A stretch of DNA of 64,000 nucleotides, from contig NZ_JAQMWP010000006.1 of NCBI RefSeq assembly GCF_030403745.1, forward strand, positions 186,001 to 250,000, given 5' to 3'. Below are positions 1-8,140 of this stretch, in pieces. How positions within the stretch are numbered: position 1 is the first letter of the stretch; each line of letters opens with the position of its first letter. Origin of the DNA: Streptomyces sp. S.PB5 (lineage in GTDB: Bacteria > Actinomycetota > Actinomycetes > Streptomycetales > Streptomycetaceae). The notes under the pieces were generated by a model. The model saw only the letters and a list, made by a program, of their open reading frames with translations. It had not been told where the DNA came from and did no database searches. The position numbers and the translations under genes were made by a program.

Positions 1-191
1 ACGTCGGCCTGTCCCCGCGCGAACTGCAGGTTCTTCGTCACATAGCGTCGGGACACACCAGCCAGCAGACGTCGCGCCGGTTGGGGATCAGCCCCAGCAC
101 TGTCGAGACGTACCTGATCCGACTGCGGACAAAACTGGATGCTCCGACTCGTGCCCATCTCATCAGGGCCGCGGTCCGGTTGGGCCTCTAG
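1..191 (+). CDS. C-terminal end of a LuxR-type regulator (partial)
   Basis: The reading frame is open from base 3 to a TAG at 189-191 and gives 62 residues ending the protein. They form a LuxR/NarL-type helix-turn-helix: the LSPRELQVL start of the domain, then a recognition helix near ISPSTVETYL and the RTKLDAPTRAHLIRAA end. This is the DNA-binding domain of a transcription regulator whose sensory or receiver part lies outside the window, so its signal cannot be told. Two-component response regulators and stand-alone LuxR proteins both end this way. Confidence 0.85.
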   Translation, partial: VGLSPRELQVLRHIASGHTSQQTSRRLGISPSTVETYLIRLRTKLDAPTRAHLIRAAVRLGL

Positions 192-288
192 CCGCGAACG
201 CGCAGCTCGTGAGGAGTGGGTAGTTCGTGAGGAGTGGGTACCCGGCGTCCGGACCGGAACGACCGGACCGGACAGGGAGGCGACACTC

Positions 289-525
289 ATGGGCCTCGGC
301 GGATGCATCATCCTCATCGCCGCGGGAGCCATCCTCACGTTCGCGACCGACTGGGAGATGCAAGGCGTCAACCTCGACCTGGTCGGCGTCATCTTCATGA
401 TCGTCGGGCTGATCGGCGTGGCGACGTTCAGCAGCATCGCCAGGCGCCGGCGCGTGGTGGTACCGCCCAACTCGCCGGTCATCGACGAGGGGCGGCACAC
501 CGGACGCGACGGTTACGGCGCCTGA
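289..525 (+). CDS. DUF6458-family small membrane protein
   Basis: A 78-residue protein starting at the ATG preceded by GGGAGG about seven bases upstream; a longer in-frame ATG at 139 overlaps the regulator gene and is unlikely. Residues 2-20 and about 32-52 are two hydrophobic membrane segments separated by a short polar loop (TDWEMQGVNLD). A basic stretch (ARRRRVVV) and a polar tail follow, so the C-terminus is probably cytoplasmic. The pattern matches the small actinobacterial DUF6458 family. The function is unknown and nothing nearby suggests one. Confidence 0.75.
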   Translation: MGLGGCIILIAAGAILTFATDWEMQGVNLDLVGVIFMIVGLIGVATFSSIARRRRVVVPPNSPVIDEGRHTGRDGYGA

Positions 526-610
526 TCACCGGCATCGTCCACACCGGCGTGCGAAGGACGGGGGCGGCCGGTCGGTCCCACCGCGGTGAGACGGACCGGC
601 ACCCCCCAGT

Positions 611-666
611 CCTGCTGTCCTGCTGTCCTGCTGTCCTGCTGTCCTGCCGGCCTGCCGGCCTGCCGG
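611..666. repeat. Seven 8-bp tandem repeats
   Basis: Four perfect copies of CCTGCTGT are followed directly by three perfect copies of CCTGCCGG, making 56 bp of phased 8-bp repeats between the DUF6458 gene and the LURP-one-like gene. The two unit types differ only at bases 6-8, so the array looks like two successive expansions of related units. It lies upstream of the 751 start and outside any supported gene. Such slippage-prone arrays are likely to vary in length between strains. Confidence 0.9.
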
Positions 667-750
667 TGGACATGGCAGGCCGGGTACGCGTCGGCGACGA
701 ATCCATGGCGACCCGTGATGATCTCCACCCCACAGGGAAGCCGTACCGGC

Positions 751-1248
751 ATGAGATTCCTCGTACGCGACCGGCTCCTCGGCTTCGGTGACGACTACTG
801 GATCGAGGACGACAACGGCAACAAGGTGTTCCTCGTCGACGGCAAGGCCATGCGGCTCAGGGACACCTTCGAGCTGAAGGACACGCGCGGGCGCGTCCTG
901 ATCGACATCCGCCAGAAGATGTTCGCCCTGCGGGACACGATGGTGATCGAACGGGACGGCGAACCGCTGGCCACCGTCAAGCGCAAACGCCTGTCCCTCC
1001 TGCGCAACCACTACCGCGTCGCCCTCGCCGACGGCAGCACCGAACTCGACGTCAGCGGCCGGATCCTGGACCGCGAGTTCGCCATCGAGTACGACGGCGA
1101 ACTGCTCGCCGTCGCCTCCCGGCGCTGGCTGCACGTCAGAGAGACCTACGGCGTCGACGTCGTACGGGAGGACGCGGACCCGGCGCTGCTGATCGCGGTG
1201 ACGGTGTGCGTGATCCACCTGGCGGACAAGGAGCGCGAGTCGGACTGA
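751..1248 (+). CDS. LURP-one-related (Tubby/scramblase-like fold) protein
   Basis: A 165-residue soluble protein starting at MRFLVRDRLL; the ATG is preceded by AGGGAAG, and upstream sequence in this frame includes the tandem repeat array, so the longer frame from 586 is rejected. The sequence is a series of short beta-strands with the phrases YWIEDDNGNKVFLVDGKA and FELKDTRGRVL typical of LURP-one-related proteins, which form a beta-barrel around a central helix like Tubby and phospholipid scramblases. The bacterial members have no established biochemical role. No membrane anchor or signal peptide is visible. Confidence 0.8.
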   Translation: MRFLVRDRLLGFGDDYWIEDDNGNKVFLVDGKAMRLRDTFELKDTRGRVLIDIRQKMFALRDTMVIERDGEPLATVKRKRLSLLRNHYRVALADGSTELDVSGRILDREFAIEYDGELLAVASRRWLHVRETYGVDVVREDADPALLIAVTVCVIHLADKERESD

Positions 1249-1251
1249 GAC

Positions 1252-2073
1252 CTACGGCCGGCGGGGGACGTCGAGCCCCAGCACACGGTCCTTCAGCGCC
1301 GGGAACTGCTCGCGTGTCACGGCCACCTTCCCGGGGTCGAACTCGACGGTGAGGACCTCCTCGCCGGCCCCGGCCTCCGCCAGCACCTCGCCCCACGGAT
1401 CGACCACGATCGAGTGACCGGCCTGCGGAACTCCCGCATGTGTCCCGGCCGTTCCACACGCGAGCACATACGCCTGGTTCTCGACCGCCCGCGCCCGGGC
1501 CAGCAGCGTCCAGTGCGCCCGGCGGCGCTCCGGCCAGCCCGCGGGGATCACAAGGGTCTCGGCGCCGGCGTCGACGAGGCCGCGGAAGAGTTCGGGGAAA
1601 CGGAGGTCGTAGCAGGTGGCGAGACCGAGAGTGGTCTCGGGCAGCCGGACCGTCACCAGATCCCGGCCGGCGCCCATCAGCACGGCCTCGCCCTTGTCGA
1701 AGCCGAAGCGGTGGATCTTGCGGTAGGCGGCGATCAGATCGCCGGAGGGGGAGAAGACGAGAGAGGTGTTGTAGAGGGAACCATCGCCCGTGGCGGAGCC
1801 GCCGTCGGATGCCGCCCGCTCGGGAATCGACCCCGCGTGCAACCACACGCCCGCGTCACTCGCGGCCTTCGCCATGGCCTCGTACGTCGGCCCGTCGAGC
1901 GGCTCGGCCTCACTGCCGAACCCCTCGTACGCGAACGCGCCCGTGGTCCACAGCTCCGGCAGCACGACCAGATCGGCCCCGGCCTGATCCCGTACGAGCG
2001 AGGCCATTCGCCGTCGGCGCGATTCGACCGATTCGCCCTCACTTACGGCGATCTGGATCAACGAGGCGCGCAC
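1252..2073 (-). CDS. Carbon-nitrogen hydrolase (nitrilase superfamily)
   Basis: A 273-residue cytoplasmic amidohydrolase starting with GTG at 2073 (MRASLIQIAVSEGES). The nitrilase-fold catalytic triad is visible: Glu40 in VVLPELW, Lys119 in YRKIHRF and Cys154 in LATCYDLRFPE. The YDLRFPELFR context resembles the NIT1/NIT2 and omega-amidase branch of the superfamily, which cleaves small amides such as alpha-ketoglutaramate or deaminated glutathione; that substrate is an inference. The frame stays open upstream to 2367, but that part overlaps the divergent gene and has no conserved sequence. It is divergent from the mycothiol-dependent gene at 2256 with a 182-bp gap. Confidence 0.9.
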   Translation of the reverse strand: MRASLIQIAVSEGESVESRRRRMASLVRDQAGADLVVLPELWTTGAFAYEGFGSEAEPLDGPTYEAMAKAASDAGVWLHAGSIPERAASDGGSATGDGSLYNTSLVFSPSGDLIAAYRKIHRFGFDKGEAVLMGAGRDLVTVRLPETTLGLATCYDLRFPELFRGLVDAGAETLVIPAGWPERRRAHWTLLARARAVENQAYVLACGTAGTHAGVPQAGHSIVVDPWGEVLAEAGAGEEVLTVEFDPGKVAVTREQFPALKDRVLGLDVPRRP

Positions 2074-2255
2074 ACTACCACCGTCCTGGCATTCGAGCCG
2101 TTCACACGGGCCTACGATCGTCACACGAAAGCACTGCCGGGGTGCCTCACAGCAGCGTAACTTAGCGTTCCAAGACACCCGCCGACAGCCACCACCTCCC
2201 ACTGGCAACGCCGCCAACACCAGCCCGTGCTCCGACCGCCGAGGGGTCCCGTTCC

Positions 2256-3080
2256 GTGAGTCTGCATCCCACCCTCCAGCCCTACGCCGACGCCTGGACC
2301 CACTCCATCGAAGCGATATCCGAGCTGGTGGGGCCGCTTGTGGAGGGAGAGTGGAACCGGCGCACACCCTGTCCCGGCTGGTCGGTCCGTGACGTGGTCT
2401 CCCATGTCATCGGACTGGACTGCGAGATGCTCGGCGACCCGCGGCCCATCCACACCCTGCCGCGCGACCTCTACCACGTGACCAACGACCACCAGCGGTA
2501 CATGGAGATGCAGGTCGACGTCCGCCGCCACCACACCGCGCCGGAGATGACCTCCGAGCTGGAGTACGTGATCATCCGCCGCAACCGCCAGCTGCGGAAC
2601 GAGTCGCGCGACCCCGGCACGAAGGTCCGCGGTCCCCTCGGCAGCGAACTGACTCTCGAAGAGTCCATGCGCAAGCACGCCTTCGACGTCTGGGTCCACG
2701 AACAGGACCTCCGCGCCGCCCTCGGCCGCCCCGGCAACCTCGACTCCCCGGGCGCCCCCATCGCCCGGGACGTCCTCCTCGCCGAACTCCCCGCGATAGT
2801 CGCCGAGAAGGCCGACGCCCCGCGCAGCTCTGCCATCGTCTTCGACGTCCACGGCCCGATCGAGTTCCTCCGCACCATCCGCGTCGACATCCAGGGCCGC
2901 GGCACCCTCGAAACCGCCCCCGCCCTCGGCCCGGCCGCCACCCTCACCCTCGACTGGGAAACCTACGTCCGCCTCTCCTGCGGCCGCGTCCCCCTCGACA
3001 CGGTCGCAGACCGAGTAAAGGCAGAGGGCGACCCAACCCTGACAAAGGCGATCCTGCGCAACTTCACGGTCACGCAGTAA
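2256..3080 (+). CDS. Maleylpyruvate isomerase-family mycothiol-dependent enzyme
   Basis: A 274-residue protein starting at GTG. The N-terminal four-helix DinB-like domain begins with the family hallmark TPCPGWSVRDVVSHVIG (about residues 37-53). His50 and the pair Asp144/His148 fall where maleylpyruvate isomerase-type enzymes place their metal ligands, with Asp in place of the usual Glu; this alignment is by eye. A C-terminal SCP2-like domain ends the protein. Family members use mycothiol, the actinobacterial thiol, for isomerase, S-transfer or detoxification reactions. The substrate of this one is unknown, and the neighbours do not form an aromatic pathway. Confidence 0.85.
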   Translation: MSLHPTLQPYADAWTHSIEAISELVGPLVEGEWNRRTPCPGWSVRDVVSHVIGLDCEMLGDPRPIHTLPRDLYHVTNDHQRYMEMQVDVRRHHTAPEMTSELEYVIIRRNRQLRNESRDPGTKVRGPLGSELTLEESMRKHAFDVWVHEQDLRAALGRPGNLDSPGAPIARDVLLAELPAIVAEKADAPRSSAIVFDVHGPIEFLRTIRVDIQGRGTLETAPALGPAATLTLDWETYVRLSCGRVPLDTVADRVKAEGDPTLTKAILRNFTVTQ

Positions 3081-3563
3081 CGCGGTGGCGGTGGGGGTGA
3101 GTTGAGCGGGGCGAGGCCTGAGGGGGCACGCTCCGACGGGCCGCGGTCTGAGAGGGCACGGCCTGAAAGCCGGGGCGCCGCCTGAGGAGGGCGCGGCTTT
3201 AGAGCGGGGCGCGTTCTGAGAGGACGCGGTCGGGGAGCGGGCCGCGACGAGAGCGGGGCGCGGTCTTGAGAGCCGGGTGGGTCACCGGGTGCCGTGACGC
3301 GGGTTTGCGGGCGGTCCGGCCTGCGCTCGCAGCCACCCACCGAGCCTGCGGGCATTCGTGCCGCCTAGGGCGGCACGGGTGGGCCCTGGGGGTCCCCCTC
3401 TGGGGGAGGCACCCCGTCCCGCCGGGCTGCGCACCCACCCCGCCCCAGCCCTCACCCCGCCCCCACCCCGGGCAACCAGTCACCCCCGGGCAACGCACAC
3501 CCCACCCCCACCCGCCCGAATACTCCCTGTCCCCCACCCCCCACACCGCGCTACCGTCCGCCC
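3081..3563. other. Intergenic region with degenerate repeats and a hairpin
   Basis: This 483-bp gap holds no gene I can support. From about 3100 to 3275 it consists of loose direct repeats of a 20-30-bp module resembling GAGCGGGGCGCGGTCTGAGAG. A perfect stem-loop follows at 3358-3376 (GTGCCGCC, loop TAG, GGCGGCAC), then a run of G/C-rich sequence up to the methyltransferase. The reading frames crossing it have no conserved content and are repeat-derived. Confidence 0.7.
3358..3376. repeat. Short palindromic hairpin, dispersed-element type
   Basis: The 19-bp sequence folds as eight base pairs with a three-base loop and is followed by CGGGTGGGCCC and a second G/C-rich inverted repeat, CCCTGGGGGTCCCCC. 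From memory, hairpins built on TGCCGCCTAGGCGGCA are common in Streptomyces intergenic regions. No T-tract follows, so a simple intrinsic terminator is not clear. It could end or protect the transcript of the gene that ends at 3080. Confidence 0.55.
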
Positions 3564-4331
3564 ATGACCGAACTCGACACCACACCCCCACCCCGCCTCA
3601 CCCGCCTCACCTTCCACAGCCCCCTCTCCACCCCCCGCGCGAACGCGATCGTCCACCGCCTCGCCACCGCCACCCCCACCACGGTTCTGGACATCGGCTG
3701 CGGCTGGGGCGAGCTGATGCTGCGAGTCCTGGAGGCCGTACCCGAGGCACACGGCGTAGGCGTGGACATCAAGGCCGAAGACCTGGACCGGGGACGGCAC
3801 AACGCCAAGGCACGGGGCCTGTCCCAGCGCGTCGAGTTCGTCGAGGAGTCGGCCACCGGCACCACCAGGGCCCCGGCCGACCTCGTCCTGTGCGTAGGCG
3901 CGGCCCAGGCCCTGAGCGACGCCACCCCACCGCACCACACCGCCGAGGCCCTCCGCGAACTGCGCCGCCTGGTCAACGACGGCGGCCGCGTCCTGCTCGG
4001 CGAAGGCTTCTGGCACCGCACCCCCACCCCCACCGAGCTCGCCAGGATGTGGCCCGGCGCCGAAGCAGGCGAGCACTACGATCTCGCGACCCTCGTGGAC
4101 CTCACCGTGGAGGCGGGTTTCCGCCCGGAGTGGACGGAGACGGCGACCGTCGAGGAGTGGGAGGAGTTCGAGTCGGCGTACCAGGCGGACACCGAGGTGT
4201 GGCTGGCCGACAACCCGAAGCACCCGCTGGCGGAGGAGACCCGGGAACGTCTGGACCGCCACCGCGCCCAGTGGATGGGCTACCGAGGCATCCTGGGCCT
4301 GGCCTACCTGACCCTGGTCCCGATCCGCTGA
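3564..4331 (+). CDS. Class I SAM-dependent methyltransferase
   Basis: A 255-residue protein with the SAM-binding motif I VLDIGCGWGE at residues 41-50, an acidic post-I strand (VGVDIKAEDL) and a motif near LVLCVGAAQAL, all of the Rossmann-fold methyltransferase type. The acceptor is unknown. The C-terminal part (ATVEEWEEFESAYQADTEVW) is of the kind seen in small-molecule methyltransferases annotated across Streptomyces. It stands alone between a repeat-rich gap and a convergent MFS gene, so context gives no substrate. Confidence 0.85.
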   Translation: MTELDTTPPPRLTRLTFHSPLSTPRANAIVHRLATATPTTVLDIGCGWGELMLRVLEAVPEAHGVGVDIKAEDLDRGRHNAKARGLSQRVEFVEESATGTTRAPADLVLCVGAAQALSDATPPHHTAEALRELRRLVNDGGRVLLGEGFWHRTPTPTELARMWPGAEAGEHYDLATLVDLTVEAGFRPEWTETATVEEWEEFESAYQADTEVWLADNPKHPLAEETRERLDRHRAQWMGYRGILGLAYLTLVPIR

Positions 4332-4440
4332 CCCGACCAGACCGGACCTGACCCGACCCGGCCGAGCCCCCGGACCCGGCTGGGTCACCCAGGCCGCCCT
4401 GAGCCGCCGCCCTGAGCCGCCCTAAGCCACCCCACACGCC

Positions 4441-5757
4441 CTACGCCGGAACATGCACCGTCTCCACCCGGCTCGCCACCAACCGCTCCCGCTCCCGGCG
4501 GATCGCCCGCCTCCGCAACCGCAGGATCTGGCTCACCCCCAGCGCCTGCAGCACGAACACCGCGGAGAAGGCGATCCGGTAGTTGTCACCGGTCGCGTCC
4601 AGCAGCACCCCGACCGCGAACAACGTCGTCATCGAGGCCATGAACCCACCCATGTTGGTGATCCCGGACGCGGTCCCCTGCCGCTCCGGCGGATTCGCCG
4701 GCCGAGCGAAGTCGAACCCGATCATCGAGGCCGGCCCGCACGCCCCCAGCACCGTGCACAGCACCACGAGCAGCCACATCGGCGCATGCTCGCCCGGGTA
4801 CGCCAGCGTCACCGCCCACAGCAGCCCCGTCGCCCCCACGGTCCCGAGCGCCAGCGGCAGCCGCGCCTCGTGGTGCCGGGCGACGACCTGGCCGTAGACG
4901 AGCCCGACCACCATGTTGGAGAGCACGACGAGGGTCAGCAGCTCACCGGCGGTCGCCCGCGACAGCCCCTGCGCCTCGACCAGGAACGGCAGCCCCCACA
5001 GCAGCAGGAACACCATCGCCGGGAACTGGGTCGTGAAGTGCACCCACAGCCCCAGCCGAGTCCCCGGCTCCCGCCAGGACGCGGCGATCTGACGTCGTAC
5101 GTAGGCCGCCCCCTGGTGCGGGAAGGGCTCCGGCTCGTGTCCCTCGGGATGGTCCTTGAGGAAGAGCAGCAGCAGGACCAGTACGACCACCCCCGCGAGC
5201 GCGCTGCCCGCGAAGGCCGCCGTCCAGCCGATGCCGTGCAGCAGCCGGGCGAGGACGAGCGTGGAGACCAGGTTGCCCGCCATGCCGGCCAGCCCCGCGA
5301 GCTGCGCGATCATCGGGCCGCGCCGGGCGGGGAACCAGCGTGTGCCGAGCCGCAACACGCTGATGAAGGTCATCGCGTCGCCGCAGCCCAGCAGCGCGCG
5401 CGAGGCGAGGGCCATGCCGTACGAGGGGGAGAAGGCGAACCCGAGCTGTCCGGCCGTGAACAGCACGACCCCCATGGCCAGCACCTTCTTGGTGCCGAGC
5501 CGGTCGACGAGCAGGCCCACGGGTATCTGCATGCCCGCGTACACGAGCAGCTGCAGGATCGAGAACGTCGACAGCGCGGAGGCGTTGACGTGGAAGCGGT
5601 CGGCGGCGTCGAGGCCGGCCACCCCCAGCGACGTACGGAAGATCACGGCGACGAAGTAGACGGAGACGCCGATCCCCCAGACGGCGAGGGCCCGCCGCCC
5701 GCCGGGAGGATCCCCCGGCAGGACCGCGCCACGGCTACTGCCGGTGCTGCCGCTCAT
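4441..5757 (-). CDS. MFS transporter
   Basis: A 438-residue polytopic membrane protein with about twelve hydrophobic segments. The first begins at LAVWGIGVSVYFVAVIF, and the MFS loop signature is VDRLGTKKVL between segments 2 and 3, with a central hydrophilic loop near FLKDHPEGHEP. The ATG at 5757 overlaps the TGA of the GntR gene as ATGA, so the two genes are translationally coupled and co-transcribed. That pairing suggests transport under control of the regulator's ligand. The sequence is nearest to small-molecule (sugar-acid, nitrate or phthalate-like) MFS carriers; the substrate cannot be told. Confidence 0.88.
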   Translation of the reverse strand: MSGSTGSSRGAVLPGDPPGGRRALAVWGIGVSVYFVAVIFRTSLGVAGLDAADRFHVNASALSTFSILQLLVYAGMQIPVGLLVDRLGTKKVLAMGVVLFTAGQLGFAFSPSYGMALASRALLGCGDAMTFISVLRLGTRWFPARRGPMIAQLAGLAGMAGNLVSTLVLARLLHGIGWTAAFAGSALAGVVVLVLLLLFLKDHPEGHEPEPFPHQGAAYVRRQIAASWREPGTRLGLWVHFTTQFPAMVFLLLWGLPFLVEAQGLSRATAGELLTLVVLSNMVVGLVYGQVVARHHEARLPLALGTVGATGLLWAVTLAYPGEHAPMWLLVVLCTVLGACGPASMIGFDFARPANPPERQGTASGITNMGGFMASMTTLFAVGVLLDATGDNYRIAFSAVFVLQALGVSQILRLRRRAIRRERERLVASRVETVHVPA

Positions 5758-6449
5758 CGGACCTCGCCCCGGGCCAGGTGCGAGAACCACTCCACATGCC
5801 CGTGGACGATCCCGACGACCGCCTCCGCGTCCCCGGCGCGCAGCGCGTCGAGGATCTGCTCGTGTTCGACGAGGGTCTTGGTGATGCGGTCGGGGTGGGC
5901 GTGCATGACGGCGACGCCCATCCGCAGCTGCCGGTCGCGCAGCTGGTCGTAGAGGCGGGAGAGGATCTCGTTGCCCCCGCTGCGCACGATCTCGGCGTGG
6001 AAGCAGCGGTCGGTGACGGCGGCGCCGGCCAGGTCCCCGGCGGCGGCCTGTTCCTTCTGCTGGGCGAGGAGCTCCTCAAGGCGCGCGATGAGCTGCGGAG
6101 ACGCCGGTACGGCCTTCCGCGCGGCGTGCTCCTCGACAAGCTGGCGGGTCTCCACCACGTCGGCGATCTCCTGCGCGGAGACCGGCAGGACCAGGGCGCC
6201 CTTCTTCGGGTAGAGCTTGATCAGCCCCTCCACCTGGAGCCGCAGCAGCGCCTCGCGCACGGGCGTCCGCGAGACCCCCACGGCCTCGGCGAGCTCGCCC
6301 TCGGTGAGCAGGATCCCGCCCTCGTAGCGGCGCTCCAGCACCCCCTGCTTGACGTGGTCGTAGACGCGGTCGGCGGCGGGTGGCTGCTTGACGGGAGCGG
6401 GGTGGACGGCCGGGCCGACCGAGGGGGCCGGGGAGGGAGCTGAGGGCAT
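5754..6449 (-). CDS. GntR-family regulator, FadR/FCD subfamily
   Basis: A 231-residue regulator. A Pro/Ala-rich leader is followed by a GntR winged helix at about residues 28-95 (YDHVKQGVLERRYEGG, then VGVSRTPVREALLRL) and an all-helical FCD effector domain to the end. The FCD domain normally binds a carboxylate ligand at a metal centre built from Asp and His residues; candidates are in the DRCFHAEI and HEQILDAL phrases. It is first in an operon with the MFS gene. The start chosen is the ATG at 6449; a GTG six bases upstream is possible. The sequence TGTTGTATCTATGATG just upstream could hold a -10 element and operator. Confidence 0.87.
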   Translation of the reverse strand: MPSAPSPAPSVGPAVHPAPVKQPPAADRVYDHVKQGVLERRYEGGILLTEGELAEAVGVSRTPVREALLRLQVEGLIKLYPKKGALVLPVSAQEIADVVETRQLVEEHAARKAVPASPQLIARLEELLAQQKEQAAAGDLAGAAVTDRCFHAEIVRSGGNEILSRLYDQLRDRQLRMGVAVMHAHPDRITKTLVEHEQILDALRAGDAEAVVGIVHGHVEWFSHLARGEVR

Positions 6450-6657
6450 GCGCACATCATAGATACAACACGTACGCATGACAGGGGCCGTCCACGATCC
6501 GGACTTCAGGAGCCCCATCCATGGCGCACAGCCACACCCGGCCCAGAAGCCGCGCAACCATCCGTGCTAAATACGTGTCTCACATGTGCGGCCCTATCTT
6601 CCTCCCGTCCAACTCGGCCGCATTTCAGGGGCATTCGACGTATTCGGGGTATTTCAG

Positions 6658-7557
6658 TTGATAACCGCCACCAAGGGCTTCCGCTTCCGCAGGGCCGCAG
6701 CCGTCGCCGTGACGACCGGCGCAGTGCTCGCGACCGGAGCTCTCACCGCGGCACCCGCGCAGGCTGTCACCGCGCCCACCATCACCGCCAAGAGCGGCTT
6801 CCTGATGAACAGCGCCACGGGCACGACCCTCTTCAGCAAGACCGCGAACACGCACCGTCTCACCGCGTCGACCACGAAGATAATGACCGCGAAGGTCGTG
6901 CTGACGCAGTCGAACCTGAACCTGGACGCCAAGGTCACGATCAAGAAGGCGTACAGCGACTACATCGTCTCCAAGGGCGCCTCGTCCGCGAAGCTGATCG
7001 TCGGCGACAAGGTCACCGTCCGTCAGCTGCTCTACGGGATGATGCTGCCGTCCGGCTGTGACGCCGCGATGGCGCTGGCCGACAAGTTCGGCACGGGCAC
7101 GACGGTCGCGGCCCGTACCAAGAACTTCATCGCCAAGATGAACAAGAAGGCCGATCAGCTCGGCATGACGAACACGCACTTCGACTCGTTCGACGGCATC
7201 AGCAACGGCTCGAACTACTCGACGGCGAAGGACCTCACGCTGCTCGCCCGCAGCGCGATGAAGCACTCCGCCTTCAAGTCGGTCGTGAAGACCAAGTCGT
7301 ACACGGCGAAGACGATCACCAAGACCGGGTCCACCCGCACGATGGCGGCCTGGAAGAACACCAACACCCTGCTCGGCTGGAACGGCACGCTCGGCGTGAA
7401 GACCGGCTCCGGCACCGAGGCCAAGTACTGCCTGGTCTTCGCCGCCACGCTCAACGGCGAGTCGGTGATGGGCGCCGTCCTCACGGCCTCCTCGGCGGAC
7501 AACCGCACGGCGGACGTGAAGAAGCTCATCAACTACGGCTACGCGAAGATCAGCTGA
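6658..7557 (+). CDS. Secreted DD-peptidase/transpeptidase of the Streptomyces K15 type
   Basis: A 299-residue penicillin-binding peptidase (family S11) that cleaves or transfers D-Ala-D-Ala peptides outside the membrane. The TTG start gives a signal peptide (RFRRAAAVAVTTGAVLATG) cleaved after APAQA at residue 36. Active-site motifs are S71-TT-K74, S132-G-C134 and K248-T-G250. In mature numbering these are Ser35, Ser96-Gly-Cys98 and Lys212, almost exactly those of the K15 DD-transpeptidase, which also has Cys in place of the usual Asn. An ATG at 6586 would add 24 residues but lacks a ribosome site. A strong hairpin follows the stop. Confidence 0.92.
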   Translation: MITATKGFRFRRAAAVAVTTGAVLATGALTAAPAQAVTAPTITAKSGFLMNSATGTTLFSKTANTHRLTASTTKIMTAKVVLTQSNLNLDAKVTIKKAYSDYIVSKGASSAKLIVGDKVTVRQLLYGMMLPSGCDAAMALADKFGTGTTVAARTKNFIAKMNKKADQLGMTNTHFDSFDGISNGSNYSTAKDLTLLARSAMKHSAFKSVVKTKSYTAKTITKTGSTRTMAAWKNTNTLLGWNGTLGVKTGSGTEAKYCLVFAATLNGESVMGAVLTASSADNRTADVKKLINYGYAKIS

Positions 7558-7575
7558 CGCGCGGCACGAAAGCGG

Positions 7576-7620
7576 CATGAAAGGAGGGGGGCTGCGGCGG
7601 CAGGCCCCCCTCCTTTCATG
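7576..7620. terminator. Strong stem-loop after the DD-peptidase gene
   Basis: A perfect 17-bp stem (7576-7592 with 7604-7620) closes an 11-base loop. It lies 18 bases after the stop at 7557 and could serve the convergent GNAT gene from the other side. No U-run follows, as is usual for Streptomyces terminators. Confidence 0.88.
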
Positions 7621-7669
7621 CGAGGGCTTTCATACGAGGGCTTTCGTGCGAGGGCCCTCAAGCGAGGGC
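7614..7669. repeat. Four tandem 14-bp repeats overlapping the terminator arm
   Basis: Units TTTCATGCGAGGGC, TTTCATACGAGGGC, TTTCGTGCGAGGGC and CCTCAAGCGAGGGC follow one another without gaps. The first seven bases of the first unit are the end of the terminator stem, so the array appears to have grown from the terminator. It lies between convergent genes and encodes nothing supported. Confidence 0.88.
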
Positions 7670-7678
7670 GCCAGGGCG

Positions 7679-8140
7679 TCAGTCGACCGGCAGGGAGAAG
7701 CGCCGCTTGTCCTTCGCCACGGCCCCGATCCGCTCGTAGAAGCGGATGGCCCCGTCGTTCCACGCGGGCGTCTGCCACTCCACATGCCCCAGCCCGAGGG
7801 CCCGCGCCTCGTCGCGTACGGCGTTCATGAGCGCCTCCCCGATGCCGAGCCCGCGATGGCCGTCCCGCAGGAACAGACAGTCCATGTGCAGATACTCGGC
7901 CCCGTCCCAGGTGGACACCTCGGCGGAACAGGTGGCGTATCCGAGGACGCGCCCGTCCGACTCCGCGACGAAACAGCGCAGCCGGGGCTCGGAACTCCCG
8001 AACAGCAGCCGCTCCAGGCGCCCTTCGAGCCCGGCGGCGGGCGGATCGGCCTTCTCATAGGCGGCGTGCTCGCCGATGAGCGCGACGACCTCCGCCAGAT
8101 CCCCGACCCGGGCCGGCCGCACCACGGGGCGACGGCTCAC
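7679..8140 (-). CDS. GNAT-family N-acetyltransferase
   Basis: A 153-residue acetyl-CoA-dependent acetyltransferase. The pantetheine-binding loop is RGLGIGEAL (about residues 95-103), preceded by the strand YLHMDCLFL and followed by the terminal FYERIGA motif. The sequence order YATCSAEVSTWDG...LHMDCLFLRDGHRG resembles the diamine/spermidine acetyltransferase-like branch, but the acceptor amine cannot be told. Its ATG overlaps the stop of the upstream gene as ATGA, so the two are coupled. Confidence 0.88.
   Translation of the reverse strand: MSRRPVVRPARVGDLAEVVALIGEHAAYEKADPPAAGLEGRLERLLFGSSEPRLRCFVAESDGRVLGYATCSAEVSTWDGAEYLHMDCLFLRDGHRGLGIGEALMNAVRDEARALGLGHVEWQTPAWNDGAIRFYERIGAVAKDKRRFSLPVD

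Noticed and set aside
611..666. CRISPR-like array
   Set aside because: Units are 8 bp, directly abutting, without spacers or cas genes. The same applies to the arrays at 7614, 12055 and 18487.
3358..3376. Intrinsic terminator of the gene ending at 3080
   Set aside because: It is 278 bases beyond the stop and has no T-tract. It looks more like a dispersed repeat hairpin.
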